Assembly (NCBI GenBank): GCA_027382625.1
Contig: JAJKFJ010021834.1
Location: forward strand, 48,668 to 112,667
DNA from: Tetmemena sp. SeJ-2015
Taxonomy: Eukaryota; Ciliophora; Spirotrichea; Sporadotrichida; Oxytrichidae
Reading direction: 5' to 3'
Length of the DNA stretch: 64,000 bases
The position numbers were made by a program, and so were the translations under genes. The notes beneath the pieces are model-generated. The model was not told the origin of the DNA. It did not search any database and was given only the letters and a program-made list of their open reading frames with translations. Positions within the stretch are counted from its first letter, which is position 1. Each line of letters starts with the position of its first letter. Positions 10,918-20,443 of this stretch are shown one piece after another.

Positions 10918-12615
10918 ATGAAAAAATTTTGGCTTAATATAAACAATGATTTCTTCTCAAGAGTTGTTTAGGAAAGTCAAAACTAACAATCGAGTTCCTC
11001 TGAAGAAGAGGTGAAGACAAGATCCCAAATTGAGAAATCTTTGGATTTAAATGGAAATCATTCTATAAATAATAATTTATTAAACGCATAATTTGAGCTC
11101 TCTTTTGCAAGTTTTCTTGCTCTTTATATCGGAAATCAATGGCCTGGAAAGAATTAAGAAAACTTTGATATTCTAGTAGCCGAAGTTATAAATTCTTGAT
11201 CCTCGCTTATTTCAAAAGTAAATTGACTAGCCTCTAATAATGGACTTCTTAACTGCAATTAAATTATTTTTTCTATGCAAAGTCGATTTGCATAGTGAAT
11301 ATAAACGAATATGATGACCTCACTTAAAAAATAAATGATTGAAACTTTTTCAAGCAATATTTAGCGAAGTAACGAGGAGATTGAGTTAGGCTATGATCTT
11401 TTTTTCTGCTATTTATTGTAAAAATGGAGATGAGTAGCTCGGTCAACCAACTGAAGTCTCTTCTCCTCACAATAATGTTAGAAGCTTGAACGTTTAATTT
11501 GCAAGAAATTTTAAGTCATTTCGTCTTCTTTAGCAGCTTAAGAAGTAAAAAACTTTGAGTTATTCTATTGGGGGTCGAAAGTTTCGGCAAAAAGGTTATA
11601 AATAATTGAAAAAGACTAAACAAATATTAGTCATAAGGCTGAATAATCATCAGAAAAAGGCGTAATATCACGATTAATAAATGAGACCTTGACGATTACA
11701 TTTCTTTAAATATGAATGAACTTGTTTGAAAGAAGATAAAAGCTTTTCTCTTTGAAATAAAAGGAGTTGAAGTAGCATTGAGCACGATTCATATGTGTTT
11801 AAAATTAAAAAAAGTTGATAAGTTACTGAAATATAATTTGCTTTAGTCATAGAGTTAACTATTTGAAATCCAAACAATTGAAGCAGATGGCAGCTTTCTC
11901 TTTTATAAAGCAGGTTTATGATTATAAGACAATAATAAAAATTGATGAAAGCATCATTAATTACAGCAATTTGAATTAGTTTTCTTGGAATCTTAACTAA
12001 AGTCTAAATAAATCTTTCGATTCGCGTTATTAAGCAGCTATAGCATCATCGCAGGATGATCAAAAATAAAAAGGTTGATTCACAGTTAAGCAAGGTAAAA
12101 CAACTAGCTTACTTGTCTACTTCATCATGGTACATTTAATGCGTTGCTCGAAAAATAAAATCCTAACTGGATGGAGAGCCATATAATTGTTCATGATAAT
12201 GCCACATAAGTAATTATCTGAAGAGTAAGCTAAGAGCACTTAATGTTTCATTGTTATTTATGGGGCTTATCATTATGATATTGCTCTTGTTGAGAGGCTA
12301 TTTGCAGATATAAAAACGAAGGATATGCTTAATAAGTTCAAACATTAATCCTTAAGTCTAAATAATTAGGTGAAATCTTTATAAATATCTGAAGGCAAAG
12401 CATTGAAAAGATTTGGCACCTCATTATCATGATTTCAAGCAAAAGATTTGAGTAGTGCGGTTAGGCTTTTGAGAAGGCTATATTATCAGGCTTGCGACAT
12501 ATCTCGATTCAAGACATTTTAATATCTTCAGTATTATAAGAAGAATAAAAATAGGTGATAAGAGGTTTTTATAAATAAATACAACGATAAAGCATCATAG
12601 CTCAAATTTAAAGCT
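10918..12615 (+). pseudogene. Transposase relic 1, Tc1/mariner-IS630 type
   Basis: Starts at an ATG (MKKFWLNINNDFFSRVV) with a 93-codon frame to about 11,197. Further + frames carry, in order, a helix-turn-helix-like VEVALSTIHMCLKLKK (about 11,756-11,815), the first catalytic Asp in KIDESIINYS (about 11,939), the second Asp in IVHDNATQVII (Asp codon 12,195-12,197), and the Glu in ALVERLFADIK (Glu codon 12,292-12,294). Asp-to-Asp spacing is about 84 residues and Asp-to-Glu about 32, close to the D-D34E layout of this superfamily. The motifs lie in different frames, so the gene is broken. TBE transposons of Oxytricha encode this type of enzyme; relation to TBE is inferred, and no C4A4 telomere-like ends were found. 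Confidence 0.5.
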
Positions 12616-12769
12616 GATCGCGCCAACTGTAAAATGTAATTTAAATTAAATTTATGAATTAATATTTATTAAGATAAATAGAATGCACATCTTACTCCAA
12701 GCCTTACCTACTTCAGTAAGCTGATAACAGTTAAGGTACCTCAATTGAAAATATTGTAGTTTTTAGCTG

Positions 12770-13945
12770 TAAGAACTATAACTTACTGTTCGCAGGTATA
12801 GTAATTGCAAGTGCTGGTTATTTTTTAACTAGGAATTTGAGTTCAAATACTAATGAGGAACTATTTTAATAATTTTTTAAAGAAAGAGTCTTAAAATTGA
12901 AGACTACATGGAATAGAATGAATATCAGAAAAAAAATTAAAAATAGGTACCAGTCAGCTTACTGAGTGCTGTAGTTATAACACTAGATTCAGACAAGACG
13001 CCTAAGAAATAATCTCATGTAACATAAATTCTGAGAGTCAGTATTAATAGATGAGAGGCAGAAACTCTAGGACAAAAAGTATCCTCCAATTAGTGTACAT
13101 GGAAGTGAATAGCTAATCGAAAAGTATGATCATCCAAGGAATGAAACTCTCGATGCAGTAACTTTTTTATGCAGAGAAACTACTTGAAGTAGCTTACAAA
13201 AAAAAGAAGAGCAAAGATTCTTATAGAGGTGCTCCAGCAATCAGTGGATAATAAGGATGAAATAATATCACTATAGCATTTGAAATAAGTGCTTGGCGAA
13301 ATAGATTTCAGAAAGCTTTTCTGAGGCATTCCCTTCAGATCTTCATTTAGTCATTTGGAGGCTGCCAAATAATTATTAGTTCTCAAAGAAAATGCATTTC
13401 AATATTATTTGCCCAAAAAAATTTATAAATCTATAACGAAAAATAAAGATAAAGGAGCTTGAAGATGATTGGTATTTGATCATGTGTACAGTAAATAAAA
13501 AGTTTTAAGATGCGGTAGCCTATAGGCTTTTGAGTGGCAACAGAAAAGTTTATTCCATTTACTGAGTCAAATAGGGTGTGATGACACTTCTAAGCTTAAG
13601 ACCAGGCTACTATTTGAGGCTCAGTAAAAAAAATATGTTTAATATGCTTGTTAAAGGTTTTTCCCGATGGGATGAAGTCATTCATAGTGGAAGATGTAAT
13701 TAAGAGATCCAGAAAATTCATAAGCTTTCAATTTAGAATCTTCTCCCTCATTCATTCTACTATGAGTTGTTTGAGAGGAAGAATTATCTACAAGGAGGAT
13801 GGGTATCAATTAGAAATGAAAATCAATTATTTAAGAATTTATTTGTAAATAGATCGTTTTACTCAAGTTAAAATATTTACTTTATGTTTATGTGTATTGA
13901 GAGAGTGAATATTGCGTAAATCTATTAGCTCGAGTGAATAAAAAT
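12770..13945 (+). pseudogene. Coding-like region downstream of transposase relic 1
   Basis: Several TGA-free + frames follow the transposase relic: 12,775-12,965 with a hydrophobic run (LLFAGIVIASAGYFL), about 12,957-13,259 in two competing frames (one with YPPISVHGSEQLIEKYDHPR), and about 13,563-13,940. Could be additional genes of the same element, which in TBE-type transposons accompany the transposase. No domain recognised and frames shift repeatedly, so function is unassigned and the coding nature itself is uncertain. Confidence 0.25.
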
Positions 13946-13992
13946 GAGTTGCTGATTTTGTTTGAATTTAGTAAGAGTACTAGCAGCGACAA

Positions 13993-14215
13993 GCTATTGC
14001 TGTGAAACCAACAAAGAAACATCACTTCTCGGACGATGAAGAGGAAGAGGAGGAAGATGAAGATGCCGCCATTAAGGGAATTAGTGTCCCTGACCTCCCA
14101 ATTATTATAGAAGATACACCTCTTCAGGAAGAGAACAAGCCTTCTAACATTCCTGTTATTTCTCCAGATGGTGAAGACTTAACCAAGTATTTTGACAAAA
14201 ACTATGCCGCCGTTT
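13993..14215 (+). CDS. Acidic segment preceding a bromodomain
   Basis: Encodes AIAVKPTKKHHFSDD then a Glu/Asp run, then AIKGISVPDLPIIIEDTPL and SPDGEDLTKYFDKNY. GC content and codon balance are higher than the surrounding DNA, and the frame stays open under both standard and ciliate codes for 75 codons. Acidic linkers are usual next to bromodomains and chromodomains. The following bromodomain piece is in another frame, so a very short IES or indel lies near 14,205-14,230; the exact junction could not be fixed. Confidence 0.6.
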
Positions 14216-14405
14216 ATTTAATTCTATAGTTGAGAGGGTTTTATCGACTACTTAACTTTTTCCAGTGGTTCACCCGCGCTAGGCTAAATAAATAAGAGGG
14301 AAATGGCAGGAAGACTGCATAAAGGTGGTAAACGTGCTTGCGAACTTCAGAAAAAATAATGTAGCGATTGGGTTGCCCTTCTGCGAGCAACTAGACCCCG
14401 AAAAG
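14216..14405 (+). CDS. Bromodomain, N-terminal half
   Basis: Frame reads NSIVERVLSTTQLFPVVHPR, then GKWQEDCIKVVNVLANFRKN and NVAIGLPFCEQLDPEK. This matches helix alpha-Z and the start of the ZA loop of bromodomains (W-x-x-x-C-x-x-V-L-x-x-L ... F-x-x-x-[VL]-D-P). Bromodomains read acetyl-lysine on histones. The middle of the domain (the tyrosine/PMDL part of the ZA loop) was not found between here and 15,365, apart from a possible NRLYSK at about 15,371-15,388; it may be in a piece missed or located elsewhere. Domain identity is inferred from pattern only. Confidence 0.55.
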
Positions 14406-15364
14406 TAATAAATTTTAAGATTTAATGATTTCGGGTGCTTTTAACGATTTTAATTATCCATAGGATTTTAAATTAGAATTGTTAGTGATAAATAACTATG
14501 TTGAGAGAACAATCTTAAAAAAGTTGATTTAATAATAGATGTGTTTATAAAAGTAGGTGCTGCTGGTATGCAAATTTTGGGAAAGACTGTTATTTTCTAA
14601 GGTTATTTATATTATTAATTGTATGCTTTTAATTTGAGAGTGGATTGTTTTTAATGGTAGAACTGCTCTTGGTATATTGGCTGTTAAATCTAAATAATTG
14701 GTTTAAAAGAATTAAATTATTAATTGGTTATAAAATTTGGTGATGAATTAGACCGATTTCTAATATCATATGTTAATCAAAGCATTTTGTCTGGACTGAG
14801 AATCTTTCTCTCTCACTTAAAAAAAGAATTTTGTAATTCTTTTGCTGGTGATAAAGTTATTGAGTTCATTATTTAAATTCAGAGATAATTAAAATTTAAA
14901 AGAATTTTGTATAAATGACTTAATAGGACTTATTCATAATGTATATAAAACAAAAATAAATTTTATTAAATAGTGAGGTATAGTGAGGAGCTCGCGAGAT
15001 ACTTCAAAGTGATAAAATAGCCCATCGACCTAGTTATGATATCACAATCAATTAAATAAGAAATAACCTCATTAAAAAGTAATAATTATTCCTAATGTTA
15101 TAAATTATTACTTTAATTAAGTCAGATCTCTATATAAACTTTAGACTTAAATCTCTATCAATAGAAAAACTATATCAAGATGCAAATGTTAATTTCTAGA
15201 TTGATCTTATAAAACATTAATTAGACAATGTAGTGTACAATACGGCAAGCTATAAAATAAATACTGAGAATTTTAAAATTTATAAAAATTCTCATATAAC
15301 AAATATACACACGCCTTTTTAAAGAATTTGGTTGTGTTCTATTTTAATGTTAATTTGTTGGTAT
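14406..15364. other. Interval between bromodomain halves, probably an IES
   Basis: AT-rich, with no recognised domain. It separates the two bromodomain halves. No single pointer pair could be fixed because the sequence expected between the halves is also missing. Confidence 0.4.
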
Positions 15365-15690
15365 AATGAATAGGCTCTACAGCAAGTAAGTTTTGTTATC
15401 ACCTATTAAAACGGCGGTAATATAGATCCCACCAGGAGCCGAAGGAGTTCTGGGTTGAGTTGGGCTTGCTCTTCAGAAATTGCAGAACATACTACAAAAG
15501 CACTAAGAGAGGATTAAGGAAGTAATGTGACACCCTCAGATGCCTGGCCTTCCATCTTTACAATGATTGGTATAAAGAGATGAAGCAAAGATTTGTCACG
15601 GGAGTCGCCTTACCCCCACCTCCCCCACCTCATTCTCTCTCAAATCCAGCATAATTAGGAATCACCAAGTCGGAGCCTGTTTATATAATT
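15365..15690 (+). CDS. Bromodomain, C-terminal half, and Pro-rich linker
   Basis: Encodes LLKRRQYRSHQEPKEFWVEL then GLLFRNCRTYYKSTKRG, then CDTLRCLAFHLYNDWYKEM. This is the bromodomain alpha-B/alpha-C pattern: Y-x-[SD]-x-x-E-F, L-[LI]-F-x-N-C-x-x-Y, with the acetyl-lysine-binding Asn present, then L...F...W/Y. A short Pro tract (VALPPPPPPHSL) and SLSNPAQLGITKSEP follow. In-frame TAA codons supply Gln (RRQYR, NPAQL). The poly-Q region begins 200 bp downstream on the same strand. Confidence 0.7.
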
Positions 15691-15902
15691 TATTTTGTCT
15701 AATCTGAGAAGGAAAAAGGAAATTTAATTGTAAATCTGTCAAGTTTGCTGAATAAAAATCACTCTAATTAAGAGTCTAAATCCGGAGTGCGATCTGCTGA
15801 ATAATCAGTATCAACTTAAAATCATTAGTCTCTCGAAAATCCATAATTATAAAATATAGCTAAATACACTATCAGTTAAAATAATTGATCATATCTATTA
15901 AT

Positions 15903-16544
15903 GAGTTTACAAGTTAATAGTAATAGCAATAATAAGTAGTTCCGCAGGTCAGCTTAGGGTAATTGAACCCTGCTTCAGCTGTCGGAAATGGATTGAACCA
16001 ATAGTAATTCGTGCCTCCTCAATAAATGACCCCCAATTCTCTCCAAAACCAACAAGCTATGATGAACTAAAACTAATTTTTGAATTAGCAGCAACAACAA
16101 ATGCTCTCGATTTAGTAGCAGTAATAGATGAATTAAATGCAAATGCAGGGCTTTCAACAACCCAATTTAGGATTTGGATAAAATCAGATGCCTCCCCCAT
16201 CTCAGCCTAGCCAGCACTTCCAACAGCAATAAATGCTCTAATAGACACCTAGTCTGCCATCAATCAACCAACTAATCGGAAACTAATTTACTATATATAT
16301 TTAATAAGGCTTCAATCAGATGAATTAAATGGGTATGGGTCTAGCAGGAACTCAAGGCTTAGGTATGGGAAATCAGTTCTTAGATTAGTAGTAGTAGTTT
16401 GGATAGAACAATATGCTTCCAGGCATGAATCAGTTACTCAACCCCATGGCCCAGCAGCAGCAAATGAGAGGGCAGAGTATGATCAATCCTTAGCAATAAA
16501 CTCAAGATTTTCTTCAAACTCAATAGTAGCTTGAGCTCTAGCGC
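15903..16544 (+). CDS. Poly-Q/Met/Asn-rich segment 1
   Basis: TGA-free frame with repeated Gln coded by CAG, CAA, TAG and TAA in mixture (for example FTSQQQQQQQVVPQVSLGQL), giving a low-complexity protein rich in Gln, Met, Asn, Pro. It is the clearest demonstration of the reassigned code here, since TAG and TAA sit inside Gln runs beside CAG. Ends at the GCGC pointer (16,541-16,544), joining in frame to 17,107 to give LELQRQLQAQYD. Such prion-like tracts occur in transcription and chromatin proteins; no specific function can be given. Confidence 0.8.
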
Positions 16545-17106
16545 AATTATTATTCTAATCATCAAGGAAGTAGTCAAAAAAATTTAACTGAAATTTATTC
16601 TGGATGAAGCTGATTACGTCCCTATTCTTTAAATAGTTTAAAAAAATTAAATTTTATAGGGAGATACCTAAAGAGACCCAAGTCCATCATCGAACTTCTC
16701 AAGAAGAACCTTAATCTCTACTCCCAAATCTTCCTTTGCAAGCTTTCTTTGAAGTAAAATTCTCAAGCTTTCATTTCAAGACTTCAAACTCCTAAACTTG
16801 AGTGATAGCAAGCATTTCATAAATCTGTTTAACATTAATTATAAAAAAACTTACCTTCGTTTTAGACCTTGTGAGAGAAGCTTACCAAAGGAGTGAGAGT
16901 GGTAAAGGTCTGGTTGTGGTAAGTTCTTTTTGAGAAGATCGATGATGCACTTGGGGTCTCTTTTGGTGGAGGTCTACTCCATTAAAATTTAATTGTATTT
17001 TAACTATTTAAAGAAACAAGCACAAAATTAGCTTCTCCCACAATAGATTTCAGTAAACTTTTAACTGCTTCCTTGATGATTAGAATAATATAAATTATTG
17101 AATAAT
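16541..17106 (+). other. IES (566 bp, pointer GCGC) that is a giant imperfect palindrome
   Basis: Bounded by GCGC at 16,541 and 17,107; removal joins two poly-Q frames exactly. The left about 170 bp (16,543-16,713) is an inverted copy of the right about 175 bp (16,920-17,097) at roughly 75% identity by eye, with about 200 bp between. Matching landmarks are TTATTCTAATCATCAAGGAA on the left and its reverse complement near 17,071-17,090. Both arms can encode related peptides (KRPKSIIELLKKNL on +, KCIIDLLKKNL on -). Confidence 0.7.
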
Positions 17107-17569
17107 GCGCCAACTTCAGGCCCAGTACGATCCTAATGGTTAATTGGGGCTTTAGTAGCTTGGGCAATTTTAAAACTTCTAGCAGAATTAGCTAATGAAT
17201 CAGCTGAATCCTTATGGATAATAGATGGGGATGGTTGACCCTCAAATGCAGGCCCTACAGCAGCAAATGCTTGGAATTTAAGGCAACCAACTTAATCAAA
17301 TGGGTCAGCTTGAACTGATGCAGCTAATGAATTAGTAGAATTAGCAAGAATAGTTAGCTATGTAACTAAGATAAGGTCTTGGAGCTTAACCTGGCTAGCT
17401 TCCATCATTAAGCTAGATTACAGGACTTGGTCAGCAGAATCCTTTAAATGGACAACTACAACTACCTTCACTCAGTCAGATAGGATAACTAAATCAGAAC
17501 TTTGGAGGTTTGGGCAATTAATATGGCATGAATCAGTTCTTAGATCCTCTTCAACAGCAATATTCATAA
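17107..17569 (+). CDS. Poly-Q segment 2
   Basis: Continues the Gln/Leu/Met-rich protein (RQLQAQYDPNGQLGLQQLGQ ... FLDPLQQQYSQ). Repeats of PSLSQI and short LxQ units are visible. Ends at ATAA (17,566-17,569), which joins in frame to ATAA at 18,516 to give QYSQQQLLNMMQ. Many TAA/TAG codons in Gln runs. Confidence 0.75.
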
Positions 17570-18515
17570 CAATTAATGAGAACATTGTGTTTCTTCAAAT
17601 ACATGGTTGCTAATATGTCTAATTTTAAATTTATATTATTTTTTACTTTGATATATCTCTTTATATAGGTGAGAAGCTCTATTATCAGCCTCTTCTTTAT
17701 TCAATAAAAAATAAAAAATTAAGCAACTATCATATATTTTATAAGTATTATAGGGAAGATAGAATTAGGTAATCTAATAAATACTTTCACAAATAAATAA
17801 TTGATTTGAATAAGTAGCTAATAATACTTTATTAAATTAAGATGGGGTTCTGAAAATGTAAAGATAGTTTTCATATGAGACAGACACTATACTTTTAACT
17901 ATTGAGCAACTCCTCTATCCTCTTTGTGTTGGCATTAAATACTAATTTGCTTATAGAAGGTTAGGAATGGGGAGGCAAAGCATTCAAGAAATCAGCAAAA
18001 CACGAGTGAGATCCTAAAACTAATATATATGATTAAAGAAAACTTGCCCAATGTCTTATAAAATAAATCAAAGATTTATAAGTGAGTAAATACTTTACTT
18101 TTTGCATATGATTTCATGTAAATTTGTATTTAGGAAATTATATACACGAGCACCATATCTTTTCTTCCTTAAAAGCCAACATGTATCAAAAATTGTTCAT
18201 CTTTTGCATAAAATTAGAGCTCTTACTTTATTCAAAATTGCAATAGGTTAAAAGTATATTTATATTTATATATTTCGTGAAAAATGCATCTAAAACTACA
18301 ATTTATTGAAGAATACAAATTAATTTAGCTCAAAATATGTAGTAAAATTATAATCAAAGGCAATATTTTAATATGCAATCCTAATAGAGTTGTCTTCTCT
18401 TCTCAATCAGTAATTATCCTATATATTATTTAACATAAATTATTATTACTAATAAGTCCTAAAAATTTAAAACTTATAAATAAGTATATGTCATGTTATG
18501 ATTGTATTATGATGG
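17566..18515 (+). other. IES between poly-Q segments (950 bp, pointer ATAA)
   Basis: AT-rich and without the Gln-codon pattern of its flanks. Removing one ATAA copy and the intervening DNA keeps the poly-Q frame. No repeat or gene recognised inside. Confidence 0.65.
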
Positions 18516-19502
18516 ATAATAGCAGTTGCTGAACATGATGCAAAACCAAGGCTAGAATGGAATGATAAATCCCTTGATGCAGTAACCAGGACTTAATGGA
18601 CTGATGGGAATGCCAGGACAGTAATTCCAAAGCACCATGAACTCTAGCAACGCCTTCAATGAAATGTCAATGATGCTCTAGCAAACTTAGATGCAGTCCC
18701 AAGGCCTGCCATCACAGAATTTCAACCCATTTACTCCACAGCAGTAAGCTATGATGGGTATGGGTTAGCAGCTACCAGGCCACATGCAAGCTCTTCAGTA
18801 ACAATAAATGACTCACCATTATAATTTAATTAAGGAAGAGCATCAGGTCACAACTAGAGTCACCAGCAGCAGCCTTAATTATATTTAATTCACTCGAGTA
18901 CACGATTTTAGCCTAATTCAGCCAGACCAAGAAAACTATAATGACAAGCAACAAGATCCCCCAGTCCCTCCTGCAATCTTTGACCCAGGTGAATACGACT
19001 TATCTTGGATCCTTGATTATCTAATTATGTATTTGATGCTGGAGAAACTCCTGACTAGTTGGGAGCATGCCCCTACTTAACATAGGAAGATATTCAGAAA
19101 GCAGTGTTTAGCAAGAACTATGTGGACTAATTGTACTTAGTGAAGTGGAAGGGTCTATCTTACAGTCAGTGCACGTGGGAGAATGAGTCAACTCTCAGAC
19201 CAATTTTTGAGGAGAAGATTGGAGAGTACAAGTAGTTTAATAGAGGACTGGACTAAAACCAAAGAGAGAAGCTGGACCAGTTGATTAAGAACCACAAGAA
19301 GATGCTTAGATTCACTGAGAAGAAGTACCAGAACAACAAGAAGATGGACGAGAACCAATAGAACATAGTTGCTCTTCAAGAAGCCAAGTTAAACAGGCAA
19401 CTTCTAAATCAGAAGATACAGGACATCATGGGTCAGTCGTTCTACCAAGTAGTATAGTACAGTGAGAAGGATGGACTCATCCCTCAGTTTAAAAGTAATA
19501 AT
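18516..19502 (+). CDS. Poly-Q end, linker and chromodomain 2
   Basis: One frame runs from QQLLNMMQNQGQNGMINPL through a linker (QPDQENYNDKQQDPPVPPA) into IFDPGEYDLSWILDAGET, then YVDQLYLVKWKGLSYSQCTW and ENESTLRPIFEEKIGEY: a complete second chromodomain with the YLVKWKGLSY signature. A charged helical stretch follows (REKLDQLIKNHKKMLRF). The 20-bp IES at 19,013-19,032 must be removed to keep frame. A possible in-frame 81-bp IES flanked by ACTC (18,811 and 18,892) cannot be told from coding sequence. The direct continuity of poly-Q with the chromodomain argues that they are adjacent in the protein. Confidence 0.85.
19013..19032 (+). other. 20-bp IES, pointer TTGAT
   Basis: TTGAT at 19,013-19,017 and 19,033-19,037. 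Removal changes a frame that would break chromodomain 2 into SWILDAGETPDQLG, continuous with YLVKWKGL downstream. Shorter than any Paramecium IES class known to me. Confidence 0.8.
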
Positions 19503-19516
19503 ATTTGTGCTTTCTA
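19503..19516 (+). other. Short IES before the helicase, candidate 14 bp, pointer ATT
   Basis: A frame change is needed between FKS (about 19,495) and LLKDYQIIGLNW (from about 19,535). An ATT repeat at 19,503 and 19,517 gives an in-frame join FKSNNIDLLGPHQLLKDYQ. Other pointers nearby cannot be excluded, so the exact ends are provisional. Confidence 0.5.
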
Positions 19517-19783
19517 ATTGATTTATTAGGACCTCACTAATTGCTAAAAGACTACCAAATAATTGGATTGAATTGGCTTATTAGAGCCTGGCATCAGCAT
19601 AGAAACGTTGTGCTTGCTGACGAGATGGGTTTGGGAAAAACTATAATGACTCTGTCTTTATTCGAGCACTTTAACAGAGTGTATAGGTTGAAGGGTCCTT
19701 ACTTGATCCTTGCTCCTTTGACTACGCTTGAACACTGGAAGAAGATTGCTGAGGAGTGGACAACTCTCAACTCAGTCCTCTAT
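19517..19783 (+). CDS. SNF2 ATPase motifs I and Ia
   Basis: Encodes LLKDYQIIGLNWLIRAW, then VVLADEMGLGKTIMTLSLF (Walker A/motif I, Lys in GKT present) and GPYLILAPLTTLEHWKKIAE (motif Ia) up to LNSVLY. This is the beginning of the SNF2 N-terminal RecA lobe. It ends at the TAT pointer (19,781-19,783) and joins in frame to YDPGSAEGRSELRYWEW at 19,983. Higher GC than the flanking IES DNA. Confidence 0.95.
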
Positions 19784-19982
19784 TTCATAATTATAGCTTT
19801 TTGTTTAAATAGTAGTTAAATTTAATTTAATTATTTTTGAAAATAGATTTATTTCAATTAAATAATTCAAAAAGAATAATTTTTATTTAAGAATAAGTTT
19901 TTTATAGTTCATTTATTTAATAAATTACATTGATTTTAAGGTCTGACTAATAATATGCTTAAGGAAAGTGTTAATTTGGTGA
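19781..19982 (+). other. IES (202 bp, pointer TAT)
   Basis: AT-rich insert between LNSVLY and YDPGSAEG. TAT at 19,781-19,783 and 19,983-19,985; removal restores the VLYY pattern expected in CHD helicases after motif Ia. A TGA lies in the incoming frame just before the right boundary. Confidence 0.85.
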
Positions 19983-20443
19983 TATTACGATCCTGGAAGT
20001 GCAGAGGGCAGGAGTGAGCTAAGATACTGGGAGTGGTTCTACACAGACATTATTAAATTACATTACCTACAAAGGACAGGTGACAAGCAAGTCAGAGTTG
20101 TTTAAGTTCAACATCATCATCACTTCGTTCGAGGTGTTCATGCAAGACCTCAACCCCATCATCCAGGAGATCCCATTCCTCTACATAGTAGTCGATGAAG
20201 CCCACAGGCTTAAGAATAAGCAGGCCAAGACGCTTAAACTACTCAAAGATCACCCTTGCAAAAGAATCTTACTCCTTACTGGAACACCAGTCCAGAACAA
20301 TACAAAGGAGTTGTGGACTCTGCTTAACTATATAGAGCCAGACAAGTTCAACTCAATGGAAGATTTCATGGAAAACTACGGAAACCTTGAAAACTTTGAA
20401 CAGATTTAGAAACTTCACACAATCCTTAAGCCTCACTTCCTTA
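19983..20443 (+). CDS. SNF2 N-lobe, motifs II (DEAH) and III
   Basis: Encodes YYDPGSAEGRSELRYWEWF, then (after removing a 13-bp IES) TDITYKGQVTSKSELFKFN, IIITSFEVFMQDL, LYIVVDEAHRLKNKQAKTL (DEAH box, ATP hydrolysis), RILLLTGTPVQNNTKELWTL (motif III) and LENFEQIQKLHTILKPHFL. The next expected residues are RRLKEDVE, which occur 33 kb away. TTA at 20,441-20,443 is the pointer. Confidence 0.95.
20047..20059 (+). other. 13-bp IES, pointer ACATTA
   Basis: ACATTA at 20,047-20,052 and 20,060-20,065. With the repeat in place the frame breaks; with one copy plus 7 bp removed the protein reads FYTDITYKGQVTSK, colinear with CHD proteins. Both flanks are conserved helicase sequence, so this is a well-supported very small IES (or an equivalent germline-only insertion). 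Confidence 0.85.

Noticed and set aside
15975..16160. Leu/His-rich - strand frames opposite the poly-Q regions (also 19,188-19,379)
   Set aside because: They are complements of Gln/Met/Lys-rich coding sequence and have no independent support.
19013..20059. Paramecium or Euplotes origin
   Set aside because: Pointers are TTGAT, ACATTA, TAT and others rather than obligatory TA ends, IESs are as short as 13-20 bp, and TAA/TAG code for Gln, which excludes Euplotes and fits spirotrichs such as Oxytricha or Stylonychia.
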